Source: Casuarius casuarius
Lineage: Eukaryota; Chordata; Aves; Casuariiformes; Casuariidae
DNA length: 64,000 nucleotides
NCBI GenBank assembly: GCA_003342895.1
Contig: PTFA01000005.1
Span: 5,375,327 to 5,439,326, forward strand
Direction: 5' to 3'
Shown here: piece after piece, positions 11,703 to 24,800 of the stretch
Position numbering within the stretch: position 1 is the first letter of the stretch
How the letters are laid out: every line of letters begins with the position of its first letter
Position numbers and translations under genes: made by a program
Notes under the pieces: model-generated
What the model saw: the letters and a program-made list of their open reading frames with translations, nothing else
Databases searched by the model: none
Told to the model about the DNA's origin: nothing

Positions 11703-14586
11703 ACCAAAGGCACGAGAGATGGGGAGCAGAGATGGCATTTTAAAGACTACTAGACATTGCTTAGGAATGTCACTGGAACTCACCACAGCCACTGGACGAA
11801 TCTCATTTTATTTAATAACTTTATACAGAAGTATTTATAATTTTAAAACAAAATGTGATTTTTATTTTCTCTCTTCAACTTCCCCAAGGAGTAAATGCTC
11901 CTGTTGTTTGTTTTTTTCATCTCCCTTTCTTTTTCACTTTTTTGTTTGGTTTACATAGGACTAGTGGCACCTTTGCACCAATCCTCACTGTTGCCAGTGA
12001 TAGCTAGATTTTGGATGCCTAAGGGCTGAACACTTCAGGAAAGCACTTTGTCTGATGGGGTCCAATGTGAAATGCTGTAGCTCTTAAGACTTGACTGGAA
12101 ATTCCATGCCCTCCCACCCCCCATCCTTCACCCTTATACTTGGGGACTGAAGGGAGCTTCAGCAGAGGCTGTTAGTGGCCCAGTCTCATAAAGCGTTGCC
12201 TGTCCCACCATGTTTATGGGTGGGGACAGTTAAACCAATGATAACAGAACTGGACTCCTTAAACACACCTCACCCAACTTCTAGCAGCTGAGTTGGGATA
12301 AAGCCACCCTTTCTCTTCAGTGGCAAAAACAAGTTTGGGGTAAGGGGATGCTATGAGATCCTACAACTTTGCTTACCAGAGTGAGTGGCACAGTTTCACT
12401 TCCAGCATCAGAGGTGGTATAAACTGGCAAAGACTATACTCATCTCATAGCTGGAGAAGAGCACCATCTCTACTTAATCCCTCCTTCCACTTCCTCTGGT
12501 TTTCAGCTGCATTAAACCTGCTGCTTTGGTTAAAATCTTCAAACCAGCAAGACAGACTCCCCTTGAACAGGGACCAGCATCACTGAGCCACCTTGCAGTC
12601 GCTGTGCTCTCCAGCCTCTGCTCAGAAGGTGCGGGGCAGGATTGGATTGAATAAGTATGGGCTGAATATGTATGCTCTAATATCATTAGTGCTTCCTTCT
12701 GTAGCAGCTAGTACTTGTCACTTCTGTGCTTTAACACTGTCTGCTGCTCCTGCTTTGTCAAGCAGCCGTCATCACTGCCTGCTGCTGTCTTCATCTTTCA
12801 GTGTGAAGTAGAGAGCAATGTGTAACCTTTCAGCTGCAGGACTGGAATGGCTTTATTGTTTGCAGGAGTTCCCTAGGAGTTTGGCTCAGCTGGTAGAAGC
12901 AATGGCTAACAGTAAGGCTTTTTTCCTGGGCAGAGAAGCTGTAGAACCAAGTGAATGGCATTTCTCATTCTTCTGCAGTGGATGGAATGGGATTCAGTTC
13001 ATGCACGCAAAGCCAGAAGTTGCCCTCCAAAAAGGCTATTTCTGCAAAGGGCGCACCCTTAGCCATGCTTAATCTAAGGATGGGACTAGAGGTTGTAGGT
13101 GTGATTTGCTTTGTCCAAAATCCTTCAGCCAGTAGTAGCATCAGCTCTAAACTAACAGTTTGTCCTGGACTATAGCTATAGCAATTTAGCTGCTGCTTCT
13201 GCCATCACTACTGTCAGCACCTTGGAGCCTTTCTGCAGTTTGTAGCAGTGCAGACTAGCTGGTGTATCCATTTAGCTTAACATTTTATAGGACAGGATAG
13301 AGCCCAAACCACCTGAGTCTCACCCACTAATTGTTTTAACACAAGCAAGCTTTTTCCAGCCGGACCCTCTGTGGACTGTATTCCTCTGGAAGGAAAGAGG
13401 TTGGCATAGGCAGTTTTTTCTTGAAGACTATCTGCAGCTAATGTGTAGTTTTGCTTACTTGGGGTTCAGAGGTTTTAGGGAGGTGTGGGATCAGAGGCCT
13501 CACAAGGCTCACTGCACAGTTCACCAGTATGAGCATTAGCATATATTATAGTGTTGTGATCTGCCTGTCTTGCTTAGCAGTCTTTCTTTCCCATGCCTAC
13601 TTTTTCAGGGCTTTGGATATTTTTCTATAGGAGAAAACATACTGCTGCTTGTACTGCCAGTTCCTTGCAGCATATTCATCCTTAGAACATTGGGAGAAAA
13701 GAAAAAGTGGAGCTGAAGAGTGTGAAATGAAAAGATCAGTCTTTTTTTTTCCTTAAGGAAAGGCTTTATTTTTAGATTGATACCTCTGGTATAAGTGACC
13801 CATAATCTCTGTGCTTGCATCCTCTACCTTCGTCAACATGTCTGCAGTGAAGACCTGTGAGGAATGTGGCAGGCAAGGTATTGCTGTGACTTAACTTCCT
13901 TTAGATATTAAAAAAAAGAACTAAAACTAGTCTCTAGAAATTCTTCCTCTCATTGTTTAGTCTGTTTGCTACTTAGTTTAGCTGTGGTTAGCTGTGAATG
14001 GCTTTTATTCTTCTTCATGTCAGTAATTCTTCTGTTGAACTGACTAGGAAAAAGCCTTTAATTTGTCTTTGAAATTTTACAGCCCACTGCAGCCTGAGTC
14101 TCTCTAACAAACTGCATTAGAGCACTGTGTTCACAAGCTGTCAGAATATCAGTTCTGTGAGACAGCACTGCTAGAAACCATCAAGTTTATTTAACCTCTA
14201 GTTTCCAGAAACTATCAGTGGGACCAGTAAGTTTTCAGTTGCTAGCAACTGCACAGGTGCAGAAGCATAAAAGCAAGGAGATTATTGTAAAAGTAGCATC
14301 CATGATACATCCCAGCCTACTTTGTTACAGCCTATTTTGCTTTTCTTTGTAATTTGGTTTCTCTACAGCCTCTCCTGGGAGGTGACTGCTATAAAAGTCA
14401 AGAAGTATTCAGACAGAAAACAGAATAGAGAGGCCTCCCCTGTCCTAGCCCTTCTTTGTTTTGTCCTCTGCACAGTAGTCTTAGAGTAGACATTGCTTTT
14501 ATTGCTGCTGCATGTGGAAAATCCTTGATAAATGGGTATATAGCATGAATAGCTACAGGCTGGGCTGTTAAGGCTTGTTTAGCAGG

Positions 14587-14587
<1 letters not shown>

Positions 14588-14623
<36 letters not shown>
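14588..14623. repeat. Poly-T tract, T36
   Basis: An uninterrupted run of 36 T is followed by ctttctttcc. It lies inside the presumed DENND11 3'UTR, where it would be a U-tract. A poly(A) tail of a minus-strand retro-insert is an alternative, but I recognise no element on its right side. Confidence 0.9.
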
Positions 14624-16021
14624 CTTTCTTTCCTCCCCTAGCCTTGGCACCAACAATACTGAGCATTCTCTCTCCCACAGATGATTCTTCAGGGTTCATG
14701 GTAGATCAGTCATGTTAAGTGTGAATATTTAAAATACCCTCCTTGGTACTTAATAGTTGCTTTTTTGAATACTAGCAGCTGGATGGGAGTCAGTTATTTG
14801 GTATATTCTGATTTAAAAGCGGAAGGAAAGTGTGGTGTAAGGTAGGATATTGCTGATTACTGCAAAATTCTCTTTTCCATTTGCAGTACTTTGCCTTTAC
14901 AGTGGTGCCTTTAATTTCTTTGGTATGTTGTCTTGGGGCAGTTGTTGGTGATCAGAGCCCAGGTGGAAAGGTGGTTACAATAACCATGTATATCCTGCGG
15001 CCTGGTAGAAACAGTCCAATATGAAAGTAATAGTACAGCCATTACAGGTTCTCAGTTTGTACTTGCTTGGGTTTAAACAGGAGAGCAACAGCTTCACAGT
15101 AGCATTTTATCTCAAATTTGACTAGAAATGCATAGTCAAGTACTGAATTATTACTACTTGTACTATTTGGATTGGAGGGTAAAGCTCAGGAGAATGATGA
15201 AAGCTACAATTTTTTAATCTGAACAAGGGACACACTTGAATCATGGAGAAGTCTTCCCACTACAAGGTTAGGCCAAATTAGAGTTAGTCAGCTTTGCTAG
15301 TTAGAGTTGAGTACAACCAAGAACTGGAATGGATGCTAGGTAGGGAGGCATTTCACCGAATTCAAGTTTGGCCTTGTCTTAGAGACATGCTAATACCTTA
15401 TTTTCTAGCATAAATGAAATAGTTATTCCAGTGTATGTTAAAGCTAATGATCATGTCTGTAATAAGACATGAGCTCTCCTATCCAGCATCCTTAAGGACG
15501 GAATAAAGTTCTGCCACATTTTCAAGAGAAAGCAAGTAACCTGCTGTACTGCTTATTTTGTAAAGCTTGCTTCTTAACCACTGAAGAGAGGAAGAGATAA
15601 GCAGTCTTCCTTAACAAGGCTGTGTGCTACTACTTCCATTTTAAGAACTGCCAAAGTTGATGGGCAGAAAGCTAGGTGGAGCTGCAGCCCTCTTTGTGGC
15701 AGGGAATGGTTTCCGGAATAGCAGGACAAAAGTACTCCTTCACACTGCAGAAGTCTAGGTACAAAGCATGCNTCCTAACCCAAATTCTCTCATCATAGCT
15801 ATTGCTTCTAAGTTAGTTGCTGTCTCCTTTTTCTTTCAAAGCTAATGGTCTAGTGATGGTGGGAGAAGACAACACAAATGTCTTTGCGAGAGCCTGGAAT
15901 GTACTGACTTAACAGAATAGCTCTGTCTAAAACAGAGAGGTACTAAATGCCTATGAACCAGGATTTCAGGTCCTGGTTAATGCAACATGCCATTCAACTG
16001 GGAGTGTTTAATTATGGTTAA

Positions 16022-16327
16022 AATAAACAGATGCCTTGGGCTGGTCCATCATTAAGTTGTTATCCTTCATTTTTATTTATATTACAGTATTTTAAGCCCG
16101 CCTAGAATGGGACTGTAAGTTGAAGCCAGGATAAGTGTTTTCATGAGGGGGACCTAGACCTCTACTCCTCCTTCCTGTTGTCCTTGGAGTTCATACAAAG
16201 AAAGTTGTGTGTCTTGATGTCAGAGAGAAACATATGAACTGAGTCCTTTCCTCAGCCCCATAAATTGTGGGTTCAGTCTCTACTTATTTTCTGTAACAAT
16301 TTCCTCACATACCCACCCTGAAATAAA
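16022..16327 (+). terminator. Candidate DENND11 polyadenylation signals (AATAAA at 16022 and 16322)
   Basis: AATAAA occurs at 16022-16027, followed by a G/T-rich stretch (gccttgggctgg), and again at 16322-16327, followed by atgttgc. These are the last good plus-strand hexamers before the AGK 3' end. Use of either is inferred. Confidence 0.45.
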
Positions 16328-16349
16328 ATGTTGCAATTCAGAAGTCTAG

Positions 16350-18415
16350 AAATACTCAATACTGGGATTAAAAAGGGAGGGTAAAATTTCTTTAACAGTA
16401 GTTATACCAGCTAACCAACTTCTGGGGATATATCTGTGTAAATATCAGCCTGTATCTCAGACTATCATGGCAGTTTAACAGCAAAACAGCATTAATACCA
16501 ATTCTGAAAAGAGCTCTTGGTTACCCTCAAGCAAGGAATCACACTACAGCAGGAGCCATGCTTCNGAGTCTATGGAATGGAGTTAGTCATTTTCCCCTTA
16601 AAATGGTGCAGATAAACCAAAAGCTGGTTCCTATCATCTTTCCCCTTGGAGCAGGCTGGTTGAAGTTCAGACAGCTCTAATGTTATTTGCATCTTGCAGA
16701 TACAGAGTTGCTCCCACAGGCACAGGCCTGCGTAGAGGAACTGCTTACTGAAACACAGGTATTTTTAAAATACAATTAAAGCTTACCTTTCTGAAATGGC
16801 TGCTGCCTTGTCTTTCCTGCCACTTGAGCAAAAATATTGCTAATTTTATTACAGCAGCATCAGCTTGAGGAAAATTCAGTTGGCAAGAACTGTCACTGAC
16901 TTGGAATGAGCCAGTGGCTGCAGAGCAACGTTCCAGGTGTCTCTGGCAAGCAAGAAGAGCAGAGCTCAGCCAACATCTTCCTCAGAGAGTGACCTGGGGT
17001 CCACTGGGCACTCTTAATTGCTGCAGATCAAATGAAAGACAGCACAAGACAGGCTCTGTCACCAGCATAACTATTAGAAAGCACTAGCAGGTTTCTTCTC
17101 CCCACTACCTTAGCCAAGAAAGGGACAAGTGCTTTCTCTAATAGATTATTTCCTGTTTCAGTTGCCTTAGGTAATTAGTTTCATCTTACTATTGCCCAGG
17201 GAAGGACAACATTCAGTTTGGTTACAGCATCACTAAAAAAAAAAAAAAAAAGCTTTTCCCCTTTCAAAACATTTTTTCTCTAGCAGCTCTCCAGTAGAGG
17301 ATGCTGTTGCAGCAGCATATAGCCCTTACAATGCTGCTATAATTCACTAATGTCATTTTGACTACAGCAAAGGATCAACTTAGGCTAGATCAAAGCATAA
17401 CAGGAGAGGTGTATACAAACAGTGGTCACATCAGAAAAAAAGAAGGATTGATTTTGTTCTCCAGTAAGCAAGGGAAAATTAGGTAAACTTGTAAATTATA
17501 GTAAGAAGAGCAACACATAACCTTGCAAAAGTTAACAGTATTTCCTTACAGCAATTAAAGTGAAGCTATAAACAAAAGCTCAGAAAAGCAACAAAGCTAA
17601 TTACAGAATTGGGGCTCAAGGGGATGCCATAGGTTGTGTAAAGAGTTATGAGGGCTGTTTACAGTAAAAGAGAAGAGCAGCCACACACAAAGACTAATAA
17701 GTCAGTTGAATGCCCTTTGTTGGCTTACTACAGGAATAAAAGGAATACTTACAAAAAAGGTTCATTTGGTTTGTTAAAGAATGTTTCCACATGCTACTTC
17801 ATATAGCTTCAGGTCAAAGATGACATCTTCCAATTTGCTTCTGTGTAATATACCTAAACTTGATCAAAGATTATATTTCTACAATATTATTAACTGGAAC
17901 TCTGTGCTGTTGAATCTGGCAAGATGAAAAAAATAACATAAGTATCTATAACAAATCTATCTTAATGAGCCACGCAAGGAATCAGTAAGTGATTTCAGAA
18001 GAGCAGAACCTTACAGAAGTTTGCAGATCATCAGCTGATATAGAGGGTTCCTTGTGCAGGTTTTGCTGTGTGAGGACAGCTGTGAGCTCAAACTACATGA
18101 ATTAGTGAAAAAAAAATACAGTAAAATTCCATTTTCAGACTTGGAAATATGCAAGCTGTAATCCAGCATACCAGAGGAAGCAGATACATACTGGGAGTTT
18201 TTAAATATCCTCTGAAACTTTTTATCACTGATCTCCAACTTGTTTTGTGACAGAGTAGGTAGATAACCAATCACCTGTTTTAACGTGGCAATTCCAGCAT
18301 TTCATAGATTTCCTTAGCATTACTCCCCCAAAACATTTTTTTTCATGATCCCAGGTTTCCTGAGATTTATACATAGACGAGGTAGACCTTAACTCTCCCA
18401 ACACAAGAACAAGTG
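16350..18415. other. Intergenic interval between convergent DENND11 and AGK
   Basis: About 2 kb of unique A+T-rich DNA with an A17 run near 17235-17251 and a single N at 16565. I see no gene, structured RNA or recognisable repeat. Confidence 0.6.
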
Positions 18416-18745
18416 TGCTTTCATTTTACTTTAATATACAATTGCAGTAAAGTAGTAGCATCTGGCACACAGCACTCAGCCTGCAGTGCTGTAAATGGAA
18501 CACCGAGACTTCTTTAGGGGGAAGAAAAAGATGCCATCAAGTTAACATTCATTTCTTAGAGTCTAATTCACACTTTTAGCCCCTCTGAGACTTGCCAAAT
18601 CAGCCACTTCCAAAAGAAGTACTTTGTGCATAAAATGGCCAAATGATTCATTAGTCTGGTGGGGTTAATCAAGTTAGTGAGGTCTCATGTGCCTTGAAGA
18701 GAACCTGATAAGGCTGGTGAACAGTGGTCCCTTTGACATGAATTC
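18416..18745 (-). other. AGK: AGK 3'UTR (inferred)
   Basis: This is the sequence between the AGK stop codon and the ATTAAA-based candidate cleavage site. It has no coding potential. A longer form is possible because a minus-strand AATAAA also occurs at 16072-16077. Confidence 0.5.
18430..18435 (-). terminator. Candidate AGK polyadenylation signal (ATTAAA)
   Basis: On the minus strand ATTAAA is followed about 20 nt later by a GT-rich block (cacttgttcttgtgttggg), which is the expected layout of hexamer and downstream element. It would give AGK a 3'UTR of about 320 nt. Confidence 0.5.
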
Positions 18746-18883
18746 TCATTGAACTGCTGCATGGAGCATCTGCTCTCTCCTTCTGGGATCACAGAAGAAA
18801 TGGAGTTTCCGGGGTAATAGCTTCACCTCCACAGGCATAACTTCATATTCCTCATTGTCAATGCCAAAGGATCCTTCAGTGCC
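18746..18883 (-). CDS. AGK: AGK coding exon 15, terminal
   Basis: The acceptor is tgtacacag. It encodes [20 protein letters not shown], then [20 protein letters not shown] and HAAVQ, followed by TGA (18746-18748 on the plus strand). It matches the human AGK C-terminus throughout. Confidence 0.97.
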   Translation of the reverse strand, partial: GTEGSFGIDNEEYEVMPVEVKLLPRKLHFFCDPRRREQMLHAAVQ

Positions 18884-21800
18884 CTGTGTACAGATAACAC
18901 TGCTGATCAGGCAGGGTTAAACACCAGATTATTACAGCAATGCTGTAATACTGATACCTGACTTTACTAATAGACTACAGTTGAATACTTTGCTGAGTGT
19001 TAACCAAGATGACCCCCTCACTATGCCTTCAAGCCCATTTGGTCTCAACAACACAGCGCTATCCTTCACCGCACATAATATATTAACAGTCTGCTGTGTA
19101 AGATGTTACCTCACTTAATTGCTAATTGGTGATAATTAAATGCTAGAGAGTTTTAATGGCCCACATTGTTTATCCTGAAAGATTCTCTGCTATTGGAACT
19201 ATAATTATATCCACTTATATCTTCTTGGTCTGCCAGTGGCGACACAAGCTAATCTGCAGAAGTGCCTGTTAAATAACTCCTATTAAATCCATGTCACAAA
19301 CACCTTTTGGTATTGTTTTACTATATTGAACTGAAATGTGAGATGCAAACTAATTCACAGGTCAGGAATTATTCAGCAGAATTTTCTTGGGCATTTCTTT
19401 ATGGTGATGAAGTCACTAATAATTAAAACCATTCATCAAAATGGCAGGTTGACTTTATCTAAACAAATCTAGTGCCTGCTTTGCACGCACTTGCCTCAAG
19501 GTAGGATTGTGTCATGTGGCTATTCAAACTAGCTTCAAATGAGCTGGAACGCCAAAATGGCATAGATGGGAAAAAGCAGCACAGGTCCCAGATGCCACAG
19601 AGCTGTGGCAGTCCACACATACCAACATGTTCTGCTTCTTTGCAAAACTAGTAAGACTCATCTGAACTGCCTCCAGTTCCTTTATCAGAGCTAGGTAAAG
19701 AAATCTAAGCACAGCATTACATTGTGCCATGCACAGATACCCTGTACATCTCAGCAGCAGCTGCAGTATGAAGACTTCCTTTTATACCACAACACTTACT
19801 TAGCTGCATTTAGCCCAGTACTTCAGAGTTTACTTATTTTTTCAGAATCACAAAACTGCTGTGACGCTGACTTGATTCAAGTATTAGGATCCTGGCTAAT
19901 CACGACAGTTCATGATTTTCTCTTTGTAGGCACAGATTTTTTCCACCTTCTGGCATATTCTACTCCCCCATAAAATAGAACTTTTTCATCAAATGATGCA
20001 AGAGCCATATATCATTTGAAAAAAGAAGTGATCTATGAGACCGGCTTAATCTCCTTGCAAAAGCAACAGTCCTCCCCCATTGCTCCAATAACAGCCTCTT
20101 TTTCCTAAGACGCAACAAAAGACTCACCTAATCTACACAGAGAGGTCACAGTTTTGGCTTCTTTCTCAGCCTCACCTATTCAAAGTCCTGAGACACTTTC
20201 CTATGGTGATCTGAGTCCCACTGCCTTGTGTCACCCTCCCTTCCCTCCATAAGGCTTCTCATATTTGATACCTTCTTCTCTACAGCTTAATCCCTTCTAG
20301 GGTAACAGTGTAAAGGAAGAATTCAGTCTTCAAAATGTAAGGAGAGGGTGTGCATATGCAATGCACCTGAGTAAGAGACCACCCCTTGCAATGACCACCA
20401 CCATCTATGTATAAGCGCTATCACTGCTCACTGGCAGAATGAAGCTTCCCCTGTGGTTTAGAGACTGCTTAGGAAATTCCAGCATGCATCTCCTGGCCTG
20501 GGACTGTCCTGCTGTGCTTAGAAACTGTGCGTCTCACCAACAGTGTAATCACCTACCAAACCTGGAGTAGAGATTCCTTAATGCGCAGCATTAGCTGGTA
20601 TCAGGAAGTAAAATGACATAGCTTTCCAACTCCCTCAACTTCTCACCTCTGGAAGCTGCAAGATGCACTTGCTGGCTTGGATGCACTGACTCCCTTCAGG
20701 GCACATTTGCAGATCACTCATCTTTTGACTTCTGTTCAAACCAAAAGAAAGGCAAGGTAAGGAGCAGATTCTGTCAGAAATAGCCATCTTTAGCATTGAT
20801 GCATCACTATGGNTTGGTAAATCACTATGCGTTTGGTAAATTTAGAAGTTATGTATATATGAACATATTTGCCATTTTAAGTGTCAGAGAGTAAAACAGA
20901 CATTCTTTCTTATGTGGCAGTCAATACACATCAGTATTCACAGACAGCCTCCAGCCAATTTCTACTCCATCTCTCCCTGAACATATCTGAACATATTTCT
21001 ATAGCACAGTTTTGTGCTCCTCACTTACACACTGAGCTGTACAATTCCCACAATGGATTGCTACCATCTCGTCATATCCCACAAACACACATGATTTATC
21101 AGCAACCTAAAAAAAACCCTAATGAGAACCACCGATAAAATCAGTTATATTCAACCCCTAAACAATCATCTAAAGAAAAAAAAAACTCCTGCACCAATGC
21201 CAGTCAGCATAAATGTTCGCTTTTGTCAGTTATTCTCTCTCTTCTGGTGGTACCTGTGAGATTCTTATTTACACACTGTACAGTATTTAGAGAAGTGATA
21301 CTTTCCTACTTGTGTTGATGTAGAATGGGAGGACATAGAGGGCAGTTGCCTGTCTTAGAAAATTGGTGGTGCAAGTACAATTTGGTCTTTTTCAAGTCTT
21401 AGGTTGCTGTCCAGTCATTGGCTTAACTGTTAAGTAGATTGTGATTCCTTTTGTACTCAAGGCACGCTGCCTCGGGGTCAGCACAACCTCTCTTGTGTAC
21501 ACTGACCTATTTCTGTCTTCTTCCTGACTGAAAATGCACATAGTCATAGGCTGACCTTTGACATGGGGTGCCCTGCACCCCAGGCAGTAACCCTTCAGTT
21601 TGCTCCCTTCTCCACACAGTCAGCAACACTCCATAAACAAACAGGACAGGAGAGAGTTACAGTGCTAACATATCACAGCTCTCAAGCATGGCAGAATAAC
21701 CACAGTCCACACAGACAGGCAGTATCAGCTGCCCACACCTATTCTGTCAGGCACAGGAATCTGTAGTAGACTGATATGAAAGGAGAGTGTATTTAAATAG

Positions 21801-24800
21801 TCACGCATTGCTCAGGAAAAGAAGTCGTAATAACAGATCAGAAGAACCCTATATACCAAACATCCATGCCCTCAGGAATGCAAGCTCCTCTTAAGATTGC
21901 AGGAAATTCCAGAGAAAGAAGATGAGAAGGTTGAAACAGGAGAGGATAACCAAAGACAAAGAAAGAAAAAGCTAGGCCACCAAAAGAAAGGGCATGGAAG
22001 GGTAGAAGCAATATTAACTGTGGAAAGTTTGTTTTTAATCAAATATGTGTATACTAAAAGATTGAGGAGTGTATGTGAGGGAGTTGAGCATCCTTCCAGC
22101 TGTACTGTAAATTGCTGATGGCATGCTATACTGTCAGTTTACACAGTGCTGTACAAAGAAGCAGCAAGATTCCCTGCTTAAGGGTAACCTGTTTCAGGTT
22201 TAACATACAAGGTTCTAGATACTGCAAACTGATGAGCAAGTAGATTTTTTGGTCCATGAAGCTAAATGAGCCTCCACATAGGTGCAATTACGGGATCAAG
22301 GTGAGCTCAGAGACAAGACATAAAACTAAAGATCAGTCAAAGGAGCATGCTAGAAAAAGCAAATAGGTACAACTCCACTTAAATTTACTGCCTTGCTAGT
22401 GACTCTGTATTTTTATACAGAGGATAATAAGAATCAAAAATCATTTGCATTTGACTGAGCTCTTTACTCAAAACATGATAGCAAAGTGAAACAGAAGCAA
22501 GAACAAAGTCCAACAGCAACAGTTTCAGCTGATCACTTGATCCCATTCCACACACTGAACTATGAAAACACAGGCAGAGAGAGAACCACAACACCCACTG
22601 CAGATGGCACACACAATTTTCACCTTGTTCTCATCGCCAGAAGTGGCCAAAGTGAAATGATTCAGAGGAAGACTGTAACCAAAAGAAACAGCCTTCTACA
22701 CTTCAGCTGATAACCACACTCATGCCCTGGAGAGATAGCTCTCCATACTATCATACACAGAACCTCAAGCTAGCTAGCAGGATGTGGATTACTGATGCTG
22801 CACTTTACATTTCCCCCTTTCCTTCCCTCCAGCACTTTATAATAGGCGCTACAGTGAAACCATCTGTTCTTCCCCCACCTCATCTTAAACATCAGCTCTA
22901 CCCTAGCTGCAGTTGCTGTTCATACAAATCTGATCCACAGCCAAGGGGCACTGTTATAAAACCGGGATGACCTACTCCTTTGTTTGAAACTCAACAGCAT
23001 TTGCCCTCCAGCACTCTGATGCATTCCCCCTCCCAATGCTGCCTGAACCTGCATGCTAGTTTCCCCACAGGATGCGTGGTTCCTCTATGCGATCCAGCAG
23101 TTCTGATCAGCTCACATCAGTGTCCTCCTCAGTATGAAACTCCTTAATACCTGCATCAGTATGATATTTTCCCCAGAAACCTTGGTAACCGACCAAATAC
23201 TGGTGAAGTATAAAACTATGCATTAAACAACAAAAAAAGCTTCTTTATACACTTTCCGAAGGTAAACACTACTGATGCTGGGCAGTGTGGACCCTATAGT
23301 AACGGGCTTGATTCAAGCCTAACTGCCAAACGGCACTGTGTGGTCAAGAGCCCTCTGAATACCCTGATTTTGCCTTGCAAAACAGGGTGCATTTTTTCTC
23401 TTCCGACTTCTTTCTATAAGACTAATCAGTTGATCAGTTGCCCACACTCCCACACCTCCCTCATTCTCTTTCATCGTTATCCATAGACTTCTGGGCAGCA
23501 TTTAATCAAAAGAGCTCGTTTCTTTGAATGTTGCTTGAACAGCAGCTCAAAGCTTTTGGTATTGCTTCTAATCAGCTCTAGCCAACAGGAGACGTTAACA
23601 CTGATCAGGGGCTTTTTCTGCATGACACTGTTCTTGCAGTCAGAAAATGTGACATACTACTGGGTGAAGCATGTCCAGCCCACATGGGAGACACTCTCTA
23701 CAGTACTGCATACTCAAATCTCTCCCCCTTAGGTCACACCAGATCTCCTTCTTTCCTTCTGTAGTCTTTAAAGCAAAGATTTCAGTTCCAAAGCAACTTA
23801 TAGTCCAAATGGCTGGTGCAATTCAAGCGCAGTAACACCTGATCCACTGTGCATGCATAGGTCAGAAGATCCTACCCCCACTAAGTCTTGTGGGATGTGC
23901 AAATAAGGAGCCTGCTGTGCTAGTAATACTGTAGACAAGACACACATGCAGGAATTATTAGGGCAACTACAAGTAGGTAGAAAAAGCACCCAAATCTTTC
24001 CATCTGTTTTCACTAGAGGGGGCCCTAAGACTAGAAAACAGAATCAGCAAATGAAAAAGATGATAGAAGAGCAGACTTGGACTTAGTAGGAAAGCCTATT
24101 GACAATAACAACTGTGCTGAAGATGTGACATATTTGCTAGTAGGCAAGTATGGAGGAGATGGGAAAAGCAGCTCTTATTTGTGTCTAGTGACCTACTAAA
24201 GTGCAGGAGAAACAAGCACATTACAAGCCAACATTCCAAGCACAAAGAAGGCAACATGTTTTCACTCTTTCTCTATGTGCTGCTTATTCATACCTGCAAC
24301 CTCCTTGCTTTACATACGGGCAGCACTAATATATTTGCTGAAAGTCCCTCTTTAAATGTGCATCTTCAAGAAGTCCTTCAAGCTCAGGTCCCATTTCTGA
24401 GAATAGTTACCGAGCTAAGGGAGCTCTTCACTTAAAACCAGAACCTGCCTTATAGAGAGTTCTAAAATTCCAGGTACCACTAGTCCAAATGTACCACCTC
24501 AGCAANCCTTCTCTCAATCCACTGAGCAGCTAGACCTAAAAGTGCCTGGTGGCACGGCTATTGCCTTTACGACTGTCTTAAAAACTCTGGGTTACAATAC
24601 TGTCATCCAAGTAGCACTGAGCAATAGCAGTAGGCAAAAAGATGAAAGGTATTGGAAACTCAGAATTTATAAAGAACTCCAGGTAGATGACTCTACCTTG
24701 TTTCCAGAAAGTTAATAAGAATTTTAAAAAACAGAATTTGTAATCCCCATGAATCATTACTGATTTATATCCGTTGCAGCCCTCTGGTTCTGACTTGTGC

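Larger units (their letters stand above)
11703..16345 (+). other. DENND11: DENND11 3'UTR (inferred extent)
   Basis: The sequence after the TAG contains no supported gene. The first plus-strand AATAAA hexamers downstream of the stop are at about 15502, 16022 and 16322, with an ATTAAA near 13907. A long 3'UTR of up to about 4.6 kb, possibly with alternative ends, is therefore likely; a long 3'UTR also fits my recollection of the human gene. A long poly-T tract interrupts it. The 3' boundary is inferred. Confidence 0.55.
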
